Origin: Bacillota bacterium
GTDB lineage: Bacteria; Bacillota; Clostridia; Saccharofermentanales; Fastidiosipilaceae
NCBI GenBank assembly: GCA_030055235.1
Contig: JASGUW010000147.1
Span: 1-45,430 of the forward strand
Direction of reading: 5' to 3'
Length of the DNA stretch: 45,430 nucleotides
Shown: positions 1-8,841 of the stretch, in pieces
How the letters are laid out: every line of letters begins with the position of its first letter
Position numbering within the stretch: position 1 is the first letter of the stretch
Notes under the pieces: model-generated
What the model saw: the letters and a program-made list of their open reading frames with translations, nothing else
Told to the model about the DNA's origin: nothing
The model's database searches: none
Position numbers and translations under genes: made by a program

Positions 1-230
1 ACAAAAAATGCGCTGGTGCCCCGGAATCGGGGCAGGAGCGAAAAAATTGTCCAGAGGTGGACAAAAAATGCGCTGGTGCCCCGGAATCGGGGCAGGAGCG
101 AAAAAATTGTCCAAGGGTGGACAAAAAATGCGCTGGTGCCCCGGAATCGGGGCAGGAACGAAAAAATTGTCCACAGGTGGACAAAAAACGCGCTGGTGCC
201 CAGAAATAGGGGCACAAACCTCGATTTCTG
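1..230. repeat. Family A: 60-bp tandem repeat, about 3.8 copies
   Basis: Copies begin at 1, 61 and 121 with only a few differences; a fourth from 181 decays after about 35 bases. Each unit contains an imperfect palindrome: outer arms GGACAA and TTGTCC, opposed A-tracts, a CGCT/AGCG step, and a central TGCCCCG-GAAT-CGGGGCA hairpin. Short open frames run through it only because the period is a multiple of three; they have no ribosome binding site and are not genes. The same family recurs inverted at the other end of the window (45217-45329). No transposase is adjacent. Confidence 0.95.
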
Positions 231-402
231 GCCACGGCTGCCCAACGGCGGCCGGGCGGCTGCGGCGGTCGGCAGGGTGCGGGGGGGAGGGCGGCGTGGG
301 GTTTCGCATAAATTCCGCATAAACTTCGCATATAATCTCGCATAAACATCGCATAAACTAAGCGTAAAGAAAAAATGCTTATCCTTAAATAAGTTTAATA
401 TG

Positions 403-408
403 TATAAT
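403..408 (+). promoter_or_regulatory. Candidate -10 box (TATAAT) of the carbohydrate operon
   Basis: A perfect TATAAT stands at 403-408 in an AT-rich stretch that ends the repeat region. No good -35 is visible (TTATCC at 379-384, 18-bp spacing, is the nearest). The predicted start of transcription, about 414-415, coincides with an in-frame ATG at 414, so a leaderless start is possible in addition to the one at 474. Confidence 0.5.
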
Positions 409-473
409 CAGGTATGCGCCTGGCCGACAGGCTGGGTGATGCCCTATCACAGGCGGAAAGTGAGGAGGACCCT

Positions 474-1583
474 ATGCCTGACCGTGAGCGAATCCTGCAG
501 GCGCTGAAGACGCTGTCCGGTGGAACCGGTGCGCGGGCGCTGCTGGGCTTCGACGCCTATGTGGATCTGATTGTGCGGCCCATTCGTATCGGCAGCGCGA
601 TCTATCCCGAAAGCTATTATGAGCGCATGGAGAGTCTCGGCCGCTTCATTATCGAGCGCTCGGGGCGCAATGGTTCGCTGGAACTCGATATCCGCTACCG
701 CAGGCTCGGCGGCAATGCGCCGAATGTGGCGGCGGCGCTGGGCTGTTTCGGTATTGCTGCTGATCTGATCGGCCCCTTCGGCGAAGAGGAGACGGATCCG
801 GTCTTCCGCCGGCTCCAGGAGCGCGGGCGGCTCTACAGTACCGGCGATCCGGGCCTGAGCTATGCGCTTGAATTCACGGACGGGAAGATCTTCCTGGCCA
901 TGAACGAAGGCAACAACTTCATCAGCTGGGACCTGATTCGTCGGCGTCTGGGCCTGGAAAAGGTGCTTGAGCTGGCCGGGGCCAGTTCGCTCCTTTATCT
1001 GGTCAACTGGAGCGAGCTGCCGGATGCGACGTCGATCTTCCGCGGTTTTGCCCAGGAGATCCTCCCCGCTCTCGAGGGGCGGCGGCCGCTCATGATCGAC
1101 CTGGCCGACTGCACGCGCAAGGGGCTGCCCCAGCTGCTCGAGCTGCTCGAGCTGATCCGCAGCATGGCGCCGCTGGCCGAGGTGACGCTGAGCCTGAACC
1201 AGAACGAGTCCGACCGGGTCTGCCGGGTGCTCAGGATCCCGGTCGAGCGCACGGAGCCGGAGCGCGCCACGCTGGTGCGCGAGTGGCTCGGGATTCAGGC
1301 GGTGGCCTTTCACAACCGCGACGAAAACCATCTGGCGACGGCGGAGGGCTGCTGCTCGCAGCAGACAATCGACCATCGACCGACCGTACTGACGACAGGG
1401 GCCGGCGACAACTTCAACGCCGGGCTGGGGCTCGGCAGCCTGCTGGGGCTGCCGGCCGCGGAACGGCTCTTCCTGGCGACGATGGTTTCGGAGCATTATG
1501 TCGTGCGGGGCAGCAATGCCAGCCTGACGGAACTGATACGCTATATACACGAAATGTGGGGCCAGGAGGAGAAACGGAAATGA
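474..1583 (+). CDS. PfkB/ribokinase-family carbohydrate kinase
   Basis: A 369-residue protein predicted to phosphorylate a sugar or sugar derivative with ATP in the cytoplasm. Both family signatures are visible: the GGNAPNVA stretch (residues 79-86, the GG-N-A substrate-side motif) and TTGAGDNF near residue 307, with GAGD at 309-312 supplying the anion hole and the catalytic Asp312. The N-terminal GFDAYVD replaces the usual G-D-x-x-x-D start of the fold. Start 474 was chosen because AGGAGG lies at 463-468, five bases upstream; an in-frame ATG at 414 would add 20 residues and sits at the predicted transcription start. The stop overlaps the next gene's start (ATGA), so it is translationally coupled to the GH4 gene. 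Substrate unknown; a sugar released by the GH4 enzyme is an inference. Confidence 0.88.
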   Translation: MPDRERILQALKTLSGGTGARALLGFDAYVDLIVRPIRIGSAIYPESYYERMESLGRFIIERSGRNGSLELDIRYRRLGGNAPNVAAALGCFGIAADLIGPFGEEETDPVFRRLQERGRLYSTGDPGLSYALEFTDGKIFLAMNEGNNFISWDLIRRRLGLEKVLELAGASSLLYLVNWSELPDATSIFRGFAQEILPALEGRRPLMIDLADCTRKGLPQLLELLELIRSMAPLAEVTLSLNQNESDRVCRVLRIPVERTEPERATLVREWLGIQAVAFHNRDENHLATAEGCCSQQTIDHRPTVLTTGAGDNFNAGLGLGSLLGLPAAERLFLATMVSEHYVVRGSNASLTELIRYIHEMWGQEEKRK

Positions 1584-2953
1584 GAGAACTTCGCATTGCG
1601 CTGATCGGGGCGGGGAGCCAGAGCTTCAGTCCGGCCACGATCGCGGATATTCTGCTGAGTGAGCCGCTTGCGGACCAGGCGATCGACCTGCGCCTGATGG
1701 ATATCCGGCTGGAGGCGGCGGAACGGGCGGCGCGCTTTGCCCGGGCGCAGGCGGCCAGGCTCGGGCGGCCGCTCCGGGTGCAGGCAACGGACGAGCTCCG
1801 GGCGGCGCTGGCGGGGGCCGATTTCGTCATTGCGGCGATAGAGGTCGAGCGCTACCGCTACTGGATGCAGGATTTTCACATTCCGCGTAAATACGGTTTC
1901 CGTCAGATCTTTGGAGAAAACGGCGGGCCGGGCGGGATGTTTCATTTTTTGCGAAATCTGGAACCCATGCTCGCCATCGCGCGGGAGATGGAGCACAGCT
2001 GTCCTGAGGCCTGGCTGCTGAGCTACACGAACCCGGAGGCCAAGCTTGTCGAGGCCATCGCCAAACTGACGCAGATCCGGGTCGTGGGCCTCTGCCACGG
2101 CGAACAGATGGGGATCGATCAGCTGGCGCGCTTTCTGGAGCTGCCGCCTGAAAGGATCGCGGCAGAGGCAGTGGGGCTCAATCATTTTGGCTGGTTCACG
2201 GAGATCCGGGATCGTGAGACAGGTCAGGACCTCTATCCGCTGCTGGCGGAGCGGGAGCGGCAGGCGGACTGGCTTGCCGACTGGGACGAGTTCGCGCTGA
2301 CCAGGATCATGTTCCGGGTCTATGGGCTCTGGTCCTATCCGGGGGCCAATCACATCGGCGAGTACATTGCCTGGTCGGACCAGTATCTGGCGTCGTCCCT
2401 GCTGCAGTTCGCCCATGATCCGCTTGCCGGGCAGCCCTGGGAGGAGGGGGCGTCGGCCGAGTTCGTCTACTCACTGGCGAGGAACCCGACGGCCCGGGCG
2501 CTTTTCGGGTCGACGGCTGCGGAGGGGGAGGCGGGCTACCTGGAGAGCTTCGCAGAAAATGGTCCCCTTAATCCCTCCAAGGAGTACGGCATCCCGATCG
2601 TTGAGGCCATCTGGCTCGACCGCCGGACGCACGTTGGGGCGGTAAATGTGCCGAACCGCGGCTATGCGCCCGGGATCCTGGAGGGTATGGCGGTCGAGGT
2701 GCCGGCGCTGGTCGACGGGCGCGGTGTCAAGCCGCAGCCGACCACGGCGCTGCCGACCGCGATCCAGGCGATGATCAATCAGCAGGGGGCGATCCATCGG
2801 CTGTTGATTGAGGCTTATCAGGAGCGTTCGCGACGCAAGCTGCTGCAGGCGGTGCTGCTCGATCCGACGGTGTCGACCTATGCCGGCGCCGTCGCCATGA
2901 TCGACGAACTCTGCCGGCTGCAGGCCGGGCTGCTGCCGCCGCTCGAGTGGTGA
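1580..2953 (+). CDS. Glycoside hydrolase family 4 (NAD- and metal-dependent glycosidase)
   Basis: A 457-residue GH4 enzyme, the usual family length. GH4 enzymes cleave glycosides by a redox-assisted elimination using NAD+ and a divalent metal. Seen here: an N-terminal Rossmann loop GAGS at residues 10-13, the conserved GENGGPGG-type stretch at 112-119, the YTNPEAK segment near 149-155, the metal-binding Cys172-His173 pair (CHGEQMG) and the second metal histidine in GLNHFGW (His202). Absence of a signal peptide places it in the cytoplasm, so its substrate must be imported, perhaps by the two MFS proteins that follow. The Cys-His pair fits the alpha-glycosidase/alpha-galactosidase/alpha-uronidase branches better than the 6-phospho-glucosidase branches, but specificity cannot be fixed from sequence alone. 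It starts four bases inside the upstream kinase gene. Confidence 0.92.
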   Translation: MRELRIALIGAGSQSFSPATIADILLSEPLADQAIDLRLMDIRLEAAERAARFARAQAARLGRPLRVQATDELRAALAGADFVIAAIEVERYRYWMQDFHIPRKYGFRQIFGENGGPGGMFHFLRNLEPMLAIAREMEHSCPEAWLLSYTNPEAKLVEAIAKLTQIRVVGLCHGEQMGIDQLARFLELPPERIAAEAVGLNHFGWFTEIRDRETGQDLYPLLAERERQADWLADWDEFALTRIMFRVYGLWSYPGANHIGEYIAWSDQYLASSLLQFAHDPLAGQPWEEGASAEFVYSLARNPTARALFGSTAAEGEAGYLESFAENGPLNPSKEYGIPIVEAIWLDRRTHVGAVNVPNRGYAPGILEGMAVEVPALVDGRGVKPQPTTALPTAIQAMINQQGAIHRLLIEAYQERSRRKLLQAVLLDPTVSTYAGAVAMIDELCRLQAGLLPPLEW

Positions 2954-3018
2954 GCCCGACGCACGCAGACGTCCGGCAGCAGGAGCATTTTGGGCCAAAG
3001 TTTCGTATCATCCCCTTC

Positions 3019-4203
3019 ATGGCTACGCTGCTTTTGTTGCTCACCTATCTGCTTTTTGTGGGCCTGGGCCTGCCGGCTGCCCTGCTCGGCTCGGCCTGGC
3101 CCGTGCTCCATGTCGACTGCGCTTTTCCGGTCGCCTGGGCCGGCATCCTCTCCGCCCTGCTGGCGCTGGGGCGCATCCTGGCCAGCCTGCTGACGGCCGC
3201 TTTCGGCCGCCGCCACAGTACCGCCCGGATCAGCCTGATCAGCCTGCTCGTGATGGCGGTCACGGTGCTGGGCTTCGCCCAAAGTAGAAACTTCCCGCTC
3301 ATGGCGGCCCTCACCCTGTTCTATGGCTTTGGCAGCGGCGTCCTGGACACCGTCATCAATCACTATGTCAACCTGCACTACCGCGCCTGGCAGCTGACCT
3401 GGCTGCATCTGTCGTTCTCTTTTGGTCTGGGGATGGGGCCCGTGCTGCTCGGGCGGGCGCTCGCGGCCGGCTGGAACTGGACGGGCGGTTACCGTCTCAT
3501 TGCGGCGCTGCTGCTGGTGATTCTGCTGGTGCTGCTGCTAAGTTTCCCGTTCTGGTCCCGCTCTTCTTCTACGCGAAGCTTCACCAGCCCCCCGTCCCCT
3601 GCGACTGCCGACGGGCGGCAGAGCTCTGGTGCTGGCCTGCAGCTCTTCGCTCTGCCGGGGCTCGTCCGGACGCTTCTTGGCTTTTTCTGCTTCACTTCGC
3701 TTGAGGGCCTGATTCTGGTCTGGATCTCGACCTATCTGGTCACGGTGCGAGGCGTTGAGCCGGAGCGGGCGGCCGGGCTCGCCGGGCTCTATTCGTTCGG
3801 TGTCATCGGCGGGCGCGTCGCAAGCAGCCTGATCGCCGACCGCCTGGGCGCCCGGCGGATGCTGGCTGGCGGCAGTGTCGGGCTGCTGGCGGGCATCGTG
3901 CTGCTGCTCGTGCCGCTGCGTGCGGCCGGGCTTGCCATCGTGGCCTTCGTGGTCATCGGGGTGGGGGCGGCGCCGATTTTCCCGGCCGTCATCCGCCAGG
4001 TTCCGGAGCGCTTCGGCCGTGACAACAGCCAGGCGGCCACGGGTCTGCACATGGCCGCGGCGGCGGCGGGTGCGCTGGTGCTGCCGCCCCTGCCGGGCAT
4101 TCTGGCCGAGCGCGTCGGGATGGCGGTGCTGCCCTGGTTCGTGCTCGTGCTCTGGGCGCTGATGGTGCCGCTGCTGCTCGGGCCGGCGCGCCGGGGTTCT
4201 TGA
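3019..4203 (+). CDS. MFS transporter (first of a tandem pair)
   Basis: About 394 residues with roughly 12 hydrophobic segments, typical of a major facilitator superfamily carrier in the inner membrane. The N-terminal half has the aligned stretch GLGLPAALLGSAWP; the C-terminal half has SFGVIGGRVASSLIADRLGARR, a loop of the MFS type (G-R-x3-D-R-x-G-x-R-R), and the PIFPAVI helix. The next gene is a clear paralogue. The start is unsettled: ATG 3019 begins at the first transmembrane helix but has no visible Shine-Dalgarno; GTG 2947 overlaps the GH4 stop and would add 24 residues. Likely substrate: the sugar used by the kinase/GH4 pair (inference from the operon). Confidence 0.85.
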   Translation: MATLLLLLTYLLFVGLGLPAALLGSAWPVLHVDCAFPVAWAGILSALLALGRILASLLTAAFGRRHSTARISLISLLVMAVTVLGFAQSRNFPLMAALTLFYGFGSGVLDTVINHYVNLHYRAWQLTWLHLSFSFGLGMGPVLLGRALAAGWNWTGGYRLIAALLLVILLVLLLSFPFWSRSSSTRSFTSPPSPATADGRQSSGAGLQLFALPGLVRTLLGFFCFTSLEGLILVWISTYLVTVRGVEPERAAGLAGLYSFGVIGGRVASSLIADRLGARRMLAGGSVGLLAGIVLLLVPLRAAGLAIVAFVVIGVGAAPIFPAVIRQVPERFGRDNSQAATGLHMAAAAAGALVLPPLPGILAERVGMAVLPWFVLVLWALMVPLLLGPARRGS

Positions 4204-4205
4204 CC

Positions 4206-5408
4206 ATGGCATCGCTCCTGATCGCACTTGTCTTCCTGGCTTTCGTCAGCCTGGGCCTGCCGGTTTCGCTGGTGGGCTCGGTCTGGCCGATTCTGCATGC
4301 GGACCTTGGGGTGCCGCTGACCTGGGCGGGGATCGTGTCGACGATTATCTCTCTGGGCAAAATCGCCGCCAGCCTCAGCTCCGCCCGGCTTGCCGCCCGC
4401 CTCAGCGCAGGCTGGATCACGGGCCTCAGTACGCTGCTGACGGCGCTGTCGCTCTTCGCCTTTTCGCTTTCCCGTACCTTTTTTGCGATCTGTGCCTGGT
4501 CGCTGGTCTTCGGCTACGGTGCCGGAGCGATCGACGCCGCCCTGAACCACTATGTAGCCCTCCACTATCGTGCCCGCCACCTCAGCTGGCTGCACTGCTT
4601 CTGGGGCGTGGGGGCCGCGATCAGCCCGTACATCATGGGCTGGGCGCTGACGCGGGGCAGCGGCTGGCAGGGCGGCTATCAGGCTGTCGCCCTGCTGCAG
4701 CTGGGCCTGGGGGTGCTGCTCATCGCCCTGCTGCCTGTCTGGCTGCGGGACCGTCAGACGGCGGGCTTCACGCGCCTGCAGGGCAGGGCGACTGCGGCGA
4801 CGATGAAAGAAAAGAAAGCCACGCGACCGCCGGGTCTGCGGGAGCTGCTTGGTGTTCGCGGCCTGGGTTCACTGCTGCTGGGCTTTTTCAGCTACTGCGC
4901 TGTTGAGACAACGACCTATATGTGGGCGTCAACCTGGCTGGTCGAGCAGCATGGTGTCGATGCCGAGACCGCGGCGACCTGTGCTTCTCTCTTCTTCATC
5001 GGCTTGACGCTGGGACGCTTTCTGAGCGGTCTGGTGTCTGACCGCCTGGGGGATCGCATGATGATTCGGCTTGGCGGCGTGGTGATTCTGGCCGGGATTG
5101 TGCTGGTGCTGCTGCCGCTGGCGGCGAGCGGGCCGGCGATGCTGGGCCTGATCGGCATCGGCATCGGCTGTGCGCCGATCTTCCCGTCGATCATCCATGC
5201 GACGCCGGCGAACTTCGGGACGGAGAACGCCCAGGCCATCATCGGTGTCGAAATCGCCAGTGCCAACGCCGGCGGCATCCTGATCCCGCCGTTCTTTGGC
5301 GTGGTGGCCGGGCGCTTCGGCATCCACCTGTTTCCGGTCTTCCTGCTGGTCTTCGCAATCATAATGATTCTGCAGACGGAGCGGCTGAACCGCATCCTGC
5401 GCGATTGA
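4206..5408 (+). CDS. MFS transporter (second of a tandem pair)
   Basis: A 400-residue MFS protein beginning two bases after the stop of its paralogue. The two align over the first helices (LLIALVFLAFVSLGLPVSL against LLLLTYLLFVGLGLPAALL, then V/AWP and V/AWAGI) and near the C-terminus (G-R-x-L/V-A/S-S-x-L/V-x-x-D-R-L-G and APIFPSII). This points to a gene duplication followed by divergence. The central loop after helix 6 contains a basic stretch (residues near 195-215). No own ribosome binding site is evident, so reinitiation after the upstream stop is likely. It ends five bases before the convergent azlD stop. The two may carry different substrates or directions, or pair; nothing in the sequence decides. 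Confidence 0.86.
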   Translation: MASLLIALVFLAFVSLGLPVSLVGSVWPILHADLGVPLTWAGIVSTIISLGKIAASLSSARLAARLSAGWITGLSTLLTALSLFAFSLSRTFFAICAWSLVFGYGAGAIDAALNHYVALHYRARHLSWLHCFWGVGAAISPYIMGWALTRGSGWQGGYQAVALLQLGLGVLLIALLPVWLRDRQTAGFTRLQGRATAATMKEKKATRPPGLRELLGVRGLGSLLLGFFSYCAVETTTYMWASTWLVEQHGVDAETAATCASLFFIGLTLGRFLSGLVSDRLGDRMMIRLGGVVILAGIVLVLLPLAASGPAMLGLIGIGIGCAPIFPSIIHATPANFGTENAQAIIGVEIASANAGGILIPPFFGVVAGRFGIHLFPVFLLVFAIIMILQTERLNRILRD

Positions 5409-5413
5409 GTCAG

Positions 5414-5722
5414 CTAGAAGAGGCCGAGCAGCAGATCCGTGATGATGACGGCGGTGGCGCCTCCGATCGCGACAACGACGAGTGAGCGGCGCCGCAGCGA
5501 CAGCAGGAGCGCAACCGCGAAGCCGGCCGCGGCCGTGACGGTGGAGCCGGTGGAGTCAAAGATGTCGGGCAGAATCATCGCCGACAGTACGGCGAAGGGC
5601 ACATAGTACAGGAAGGCGCGGATGCGCGGGCTGCGGAGCGGGCGGCGTACCAGCAGCAGCGGCAGGACGCGCGGCAACACCGTCACCAGGAACATCAACA
5701 GGACAGCAACCGGCATCGTCAT
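5414..5722 (-). CDS. azlD: AzlD-family branched-chain amino acid export subunit
   Basis: A 102-residue very hydrophobic protein with about four membrane segments, the standard length for AzlD. Early residues PVAVLLMFLVTVLPRVLPLLL and the YYVPFAVLSAMILPDIF stretch are family-typical. Together with AzlC it is expected to form an exporter of branched-chain amino acids or analogues. Its ATG overlaps the azlC stop (ATGA at 5719-5722), giving translational coupling. Confidence 0.9.
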   Translation of the reverse strand: MTMPVAVLLMFLVTVLPRVLPLLLVRRPLRSPRIRAFLYYVPFAVLSAMILPDIFDSTGSTVTAAAGFAVALLLSLRRRSLVVVAIGGATAVIITDLLLGLF

Positions 5723-6534
5723 GGGGACTGCTCCTTTCCGGTGGTGGCAGCGGCAGCGGCGGCGTCTGCGGCGGCATCATCTGCGGCGTTTTCTGCATTT
5801 TCTGCGTCCTCTGCAGTGCTGACTTCTGGCGTGTTTGGCCAGCGCCAGGTCGCGTAGCCTGCTGCCAGCAGCGTCGCCACGATGACGCGCCAGCCAAAGG
5901 GCAGGGAAGAGGTCACGGGCAGCGCCTTCAGCAGGCAGGAGGCGGCCGTGGCAATGAGGACGGTGTTGAGGACCGGGCGGCTGTCCAGGGCCGGCGGGAT
6001 CACGATTGCGATGAACATGCAGTAGAGGGCTATCCCGAGTGCGGCAACGATGTTGGCCGGCAGTATTTCGCCGAGCACCGCGCCTACCGTCGTTCCGCCT
6101 GTCCAGCCGAGTACCGGCAGCGTCAAGAGTCCCAGGAACCAGCGCCAGCTGATCACGGAGGATGGTGCGATCGCCACGGCGAAGATCTCGTCCGTTACTC
6201 CATAGCCGATCACGATGCGCTGCCAGAGCGACAGTCTGGCCGGCAGCTTCTGCTGCAGGGCGAGCGACATCAGGATGTAGCGCAGATTGATGATCAGGAC
6301 AGTGGAGATGAGTTCGATCCAGCTGCCCCCGGCGCCGACCACCTGCACGCCGGCAAACTGGCCGGCTCCGGACAGATTGGTCAGCGAAATCAGCGTCGCA
6401 ACAAGCGGCGTGAAGCCGGCGCCCACGGCCGATAGTCCAAACGCCAGCGCCACGGCGAAGTAGCCGAGCCCTATCGGCAGCCCCAAACCCAGGCCCTGGT
6501 TGAAGGCGGAGGATGATACAGATTTTGTCTTCAT
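5719..6534 (-). CDS. azlC: AzlC-family branched-chain amino acid permease, with Ala/Asp/Glu-rich tail
   Basis: About 271 residues. The body (residues 10-235) is a five- to six-helix AzlC permease, with GLPIGLGYFAVALAFGL at the start and the NLRYILMSLALQQKL and VTDEIFAVA segments characteristic of the family. After a WRWPNTPEV motif the protein ends in a low-complexity tail rich in Ala, Asp, Glu and Asn that other members generally lack. Start 6534 (MKTKSV) places a short polar N-terminus before helix 1; the in-frame ATG at 6555 is an alternative and neither has a strong ribosome binding site. Operon with azlD. No T-box leader was recognised upstream. Confidence 0.9.
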   Translation of the reverse strand: MKTKSVSSSAFNQGLGLGLPIGLGYFAVALAFGLSAVGAGFTPLVATLISLTNLSGAGQFAGVQVVGAGGSWIELISTVLIINLRYILMSLALQQKLPARLSLWQRIVIGYGVTDEIFAVAIAPSSVISWRWFLGLLTLPVLGWTGGTTVGAVLGEILPANIVAALGIALYCMFIAIVIPPALDSRPVLNTVLIATAASCLLKALPVTSSLPFGWRVIVATLLAAGYATWRWPNTPEVSTAEDAENAENAADDAAADAAAAAATTGKEQSP

Positions 6535-6699
6535 TGCATTTTCTCGATTCAACATCCGAAAGAGTTTAGCGCTTCCAGCGCGCTTCGCCCGACTCCGGCC
6601 GTAAAAAGTTCCGGAACGAACGTAAAAGGGCGCGCTTTTTGATGCTTGGCGAAGGCTTTTGGGTGCTATGCGATGCTTTTGGGTGTTGCTGGGGGCAGG

Positions 6700-6734
6700 G
6701 GACGGTGGCAGGTGCGAAAAGCCTGCCACCGTCC
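6700..6734. terminator. Strong hairpin between the nuclease-like gene and azlC
   Basis: Perfect 13-bp arms GGACGGTGGCAGG (6700-6712) and CCTGCCACCGTCC (6722-6734) enclose a 9-nt loop. It lies in the 302-bp gap between azlC (start 6534) and the nuclease-like gene (stop 6837), both on the minus strand. It may end the upstream transcript or act as an attenuator in the azlC leader. No clear U-run follows on the minus strand, so the terminator call is tentative. Two copies of CACCCAAAAGC (minus strand) lie between it and azlC. Confidence 0.5.
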
Positions 6735-6836
6735 TCTTGGTTCTATATTGATTCTCGTGATCTGGGTATATTGGCCGAGATCATCTGAGTGTTGGTGGCA
6801 TGGTTCGGATATCAGTAACTAGATTGGTCAAGCTCA

Positions 6837-7685
6837 TCATCGTCCAAGTCGCGGCAACAGTTCGTGAAGCCGCTGGAGATTTAATTCGTATTTTTCAGTT
6901 CGGATACGCTGATATACACCATGTTGCTTAAGCACAAAGGCAAAGAAATGCTCTCGCGACAGGGGTGTGTAGAGCTGCGAGGCGGTGACAGTGACGATGT
7001 TATAGCCGAGACTTCGCAGCACCTGAGTTCGTAGAGAATCCTGGTTCACCGTCCGATTATGCTGTTCGCCAAGATATTCATAGGCGATCTTCAATTCTGG
7101 AAAGCAATAGTCAATAAAGCAGGACTGTTGCCCCAATGCTGCTTTGGCTTTTGCGTCCAGAGTGACCTCATAGTTGAAGACGCCGCCTGACAGCCCCAGA
7201 CCACCCATGTGGTTTGGCAGGCTCAGAAACAGATGGAGGAAAATCTCCATGATGGAGCAGGCTCCTTCTTCAACATATTGTAAGGCTCGACTGGCCTGGG
7301 AACTGCCATGCAGTTTTTCTGCCTGCTGAACGAAGGTGAGCAATCTCTCCTTGCGAAAACACAGCTGGCTCACAGGTCCTTTCAAATGCGAGCACATTAG
7401 GTGTCCAAGGATGATTGTTTGCCTCAGATCCAGCTGAACAGCAAGCTGAACAAACATGAGTTCCGGCGAAACGATTGCATTTCCATTTTCGAAGATGAGG
7501 CCGTGGTTGGCGTAACGAGAGTCGCAAAGACTGGGGAAAACGCCATTTATCCTGCGGCGCTCTTCTCTTCTGAAGACCGTTAGCTGTTTCCAACCCGCTC
7601 TTTCTATCTCAGCGCTGAAGTATTGGTGAGCGAGAGGGAAGTTCCATGCATTGAGTGCGCTGAAGTGGGAGATGTAAGTAGCCAT
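6837..7685 (-). CDS. Hypothetical protein with PD-(D/E)XK/DUF559-like C-terminal domain
   Basis: About 282 residues from ATG 7685 (an in-frame ATG at 7796 would add 37). The C-terminal third reads as a nuclease-fold core of the Vsr/DUF559 type: Asp192 in CFIDYCFPEL, then IAYEYLGEQHN with Glu203, then a helix with Arg before VLRSLGYNIVTVTASQL. In related proteins the second motif is usually E-x-D-G-x-x-H; here Asp is Leu, so catalytic competence is uncertain. The N-terminal two thirds (MATYISHFSALNAW...) match the general plan of AbiEi-like or wHTH-DUF559 proteins in which the N-terminus binds DNA, but I cannot identify it firmly. The gene stands alone and its 5' side abuts the 70-bp repeat array. 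Base composition is less GC-rich than the neighbours, which suggests transfer. Confidence 0.65.
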   Translation of the reverse strand: MATYISHFSALNAWNFPLAHQYFSAEIERAGWKQLTVFRREERRRINGVFPSLCDSRYANHGLIFENGNAIVSPELMFVQLAVQLDLRQTIILGHLMCSHLKGPVSQLCFRKERLLTFVQQAEKLHGSSQASRALQYVEEGACSIMEIFLHLFLSLPNHMGGLGLSGGVFNYEVTLDAKAKAALGQQSCFIDYCFPELKIAYEYLGEQHNRTVNQDSLRTQVLRSLGYNIVTVTASQLYTPLSREHFFAFVLKQHGVYQRIRTEKYELNLQRLHELLPRLGR

Positions 7686-7815
7686 AAACGAATTGTATTG
7701 GGCAGGCAATCTAGTAAACACAAGTAAATGTTGTCTTAATCCGCCTACGGCTGTCTTAATCCGCCTTGAATTAAGGACATGAGGAGCAAAAACCATGCCG
7801 TGCTGAGGAGTTGGA

Positions 7816-8150
7816 AGCCAACTTTCGGAGTTGTGTCACCTTTCGCTGACACAACTCGCTTTTTTGACAAAACCAAGGGTGGATTTGCCAACTATTGGAG
7901 TTGTGTCACTTTTCGCTGACATAACTCGATTTTTTGTCAAAACCGAGGATGGATTTGCCAACTTTTGGAGTTGTGTCACCTTTTGCTGACACAACTCAGT
8001 TTTTTGTCAAAAACGAGGGTAGATTTGCCAACTTTTGGAGTTGTGTCACTCTTTGCTGACACAACTCGACTTTTTGACAAAACCGAGGGTAGATTTGCCA
8101 ATTTTTGGAGTTGTGTCACCTTCGCTGACACAACTCGCTTTTTTGACAAT
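7816..8150 (+). repeat. Family B array 1: five 70-bp repeats with terminator-like hairpins
   Basis: GAGTTGTGTCA recurs at 7828, 7898, 7968, 8038 and 8108, an exact 70-bp period. Each unit has perfect or near-perfect 11-bp arms GAGTTGTGTCA/TGACACAACTC around an 8-nt loop, followed by a T-run (for example 7860-7865), then TGACAAAACC and a spacer ending TTTGCCAACTTTT. On the plus strand each hairpin plus T-run looks like an intrinsic terminator. The same repeat occurs in five inverted copies at 20921-21225. It sits upstream of the nuclease-like gene. Units are near-identical, so this is not a CRISPR array. Confidence 0.95.
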
Positions 8151-8841
8151 TTAGGAGGCTCTGCAGATGACTTCGATGGGCGCGGCAAAACTGCCAAGAG
8201 TAGAAATTGAACTTTTCGTTCAGCGGAATCCAATATGGATAACTTAAATTCAGATTTGATACGCATTCCAGCAAAAAGACGTTGCTTTCTGTTTGTTTTC
8301 TATGAAGATGCTGGCATTTCTCAGTAGCCCCTCTGAACAGCTTCACTCCATTTTTGCGAAAACTGACGGCCGACCTTATGACAGTGGTATGTTTCCTGAA
8401 GGTGAACTGCTGTTCTGCTGGGATTAGAGACAAAAACCATATTCAGATCTGTATAAGAAATCAAAACTGCATCAAAAACGGGTTAGCAAGCAGCTTAGGT
8501 ACCGCTATGCGCTCAGCACCAACGAATCATGCAGTTTTCTACCTTGGGCGAAGCGAGAAGCGTGGGCTATAAAACTGCATCAAGGCTTTTTTCAATCCAA
8601 GAGTTCAGGTTTCTGAGCCATTCGCATGCTTGGAGCGTGACACTTGATGCTTTCTTGCCCCAGCTTACGGCTATTGTGCCCGTTTGACTATGCGCGGTTG
8701 AGCTTTACGAATCTGGTGCCTGCTTCCGGTGCAATGTTCCGCTCCGAGCACTCACCCGCCGCCCCAAGCGTATGCTCTACACATCTTGCCCCGTAACTCC
8801 CGTGCTGACTGCATCATTTCGCCGCATCAGCGGCGGGCGGC
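8151..8841. other. Gene-free, less GC-rich spacer
   Basis: No open frame here has a ribosome binding site or recognisable protein. The composition is more AT-rich than neighbouring genes. A CCCCTCTGAACAGC stretch near 8328 reappears near 21262, close to the second family-B array, so the two loci may share more than the repeats. The plus-strand promoter of mltG closes the region. Confidence 0.6.

Noticed and set aside
8..345. Two overlapping 104-109 codon open frames over the first repeats
   Set aside because: They arise because the 60-bp period is divisible by three; no ribosome binding site, repetitive peptides only.
6535..6836. T-box riboswitch for azlC
   Set aside because: The region has a strong hairpin but neither the conserved T-box bulge sequence nor a specifier-loop layout was found.
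7816..8150. CRISPR array
   Set aside because: The 70-bp units are nearly identical throughout with no unique spacers, and no cas gene is present. The same holds for families A, C and D.
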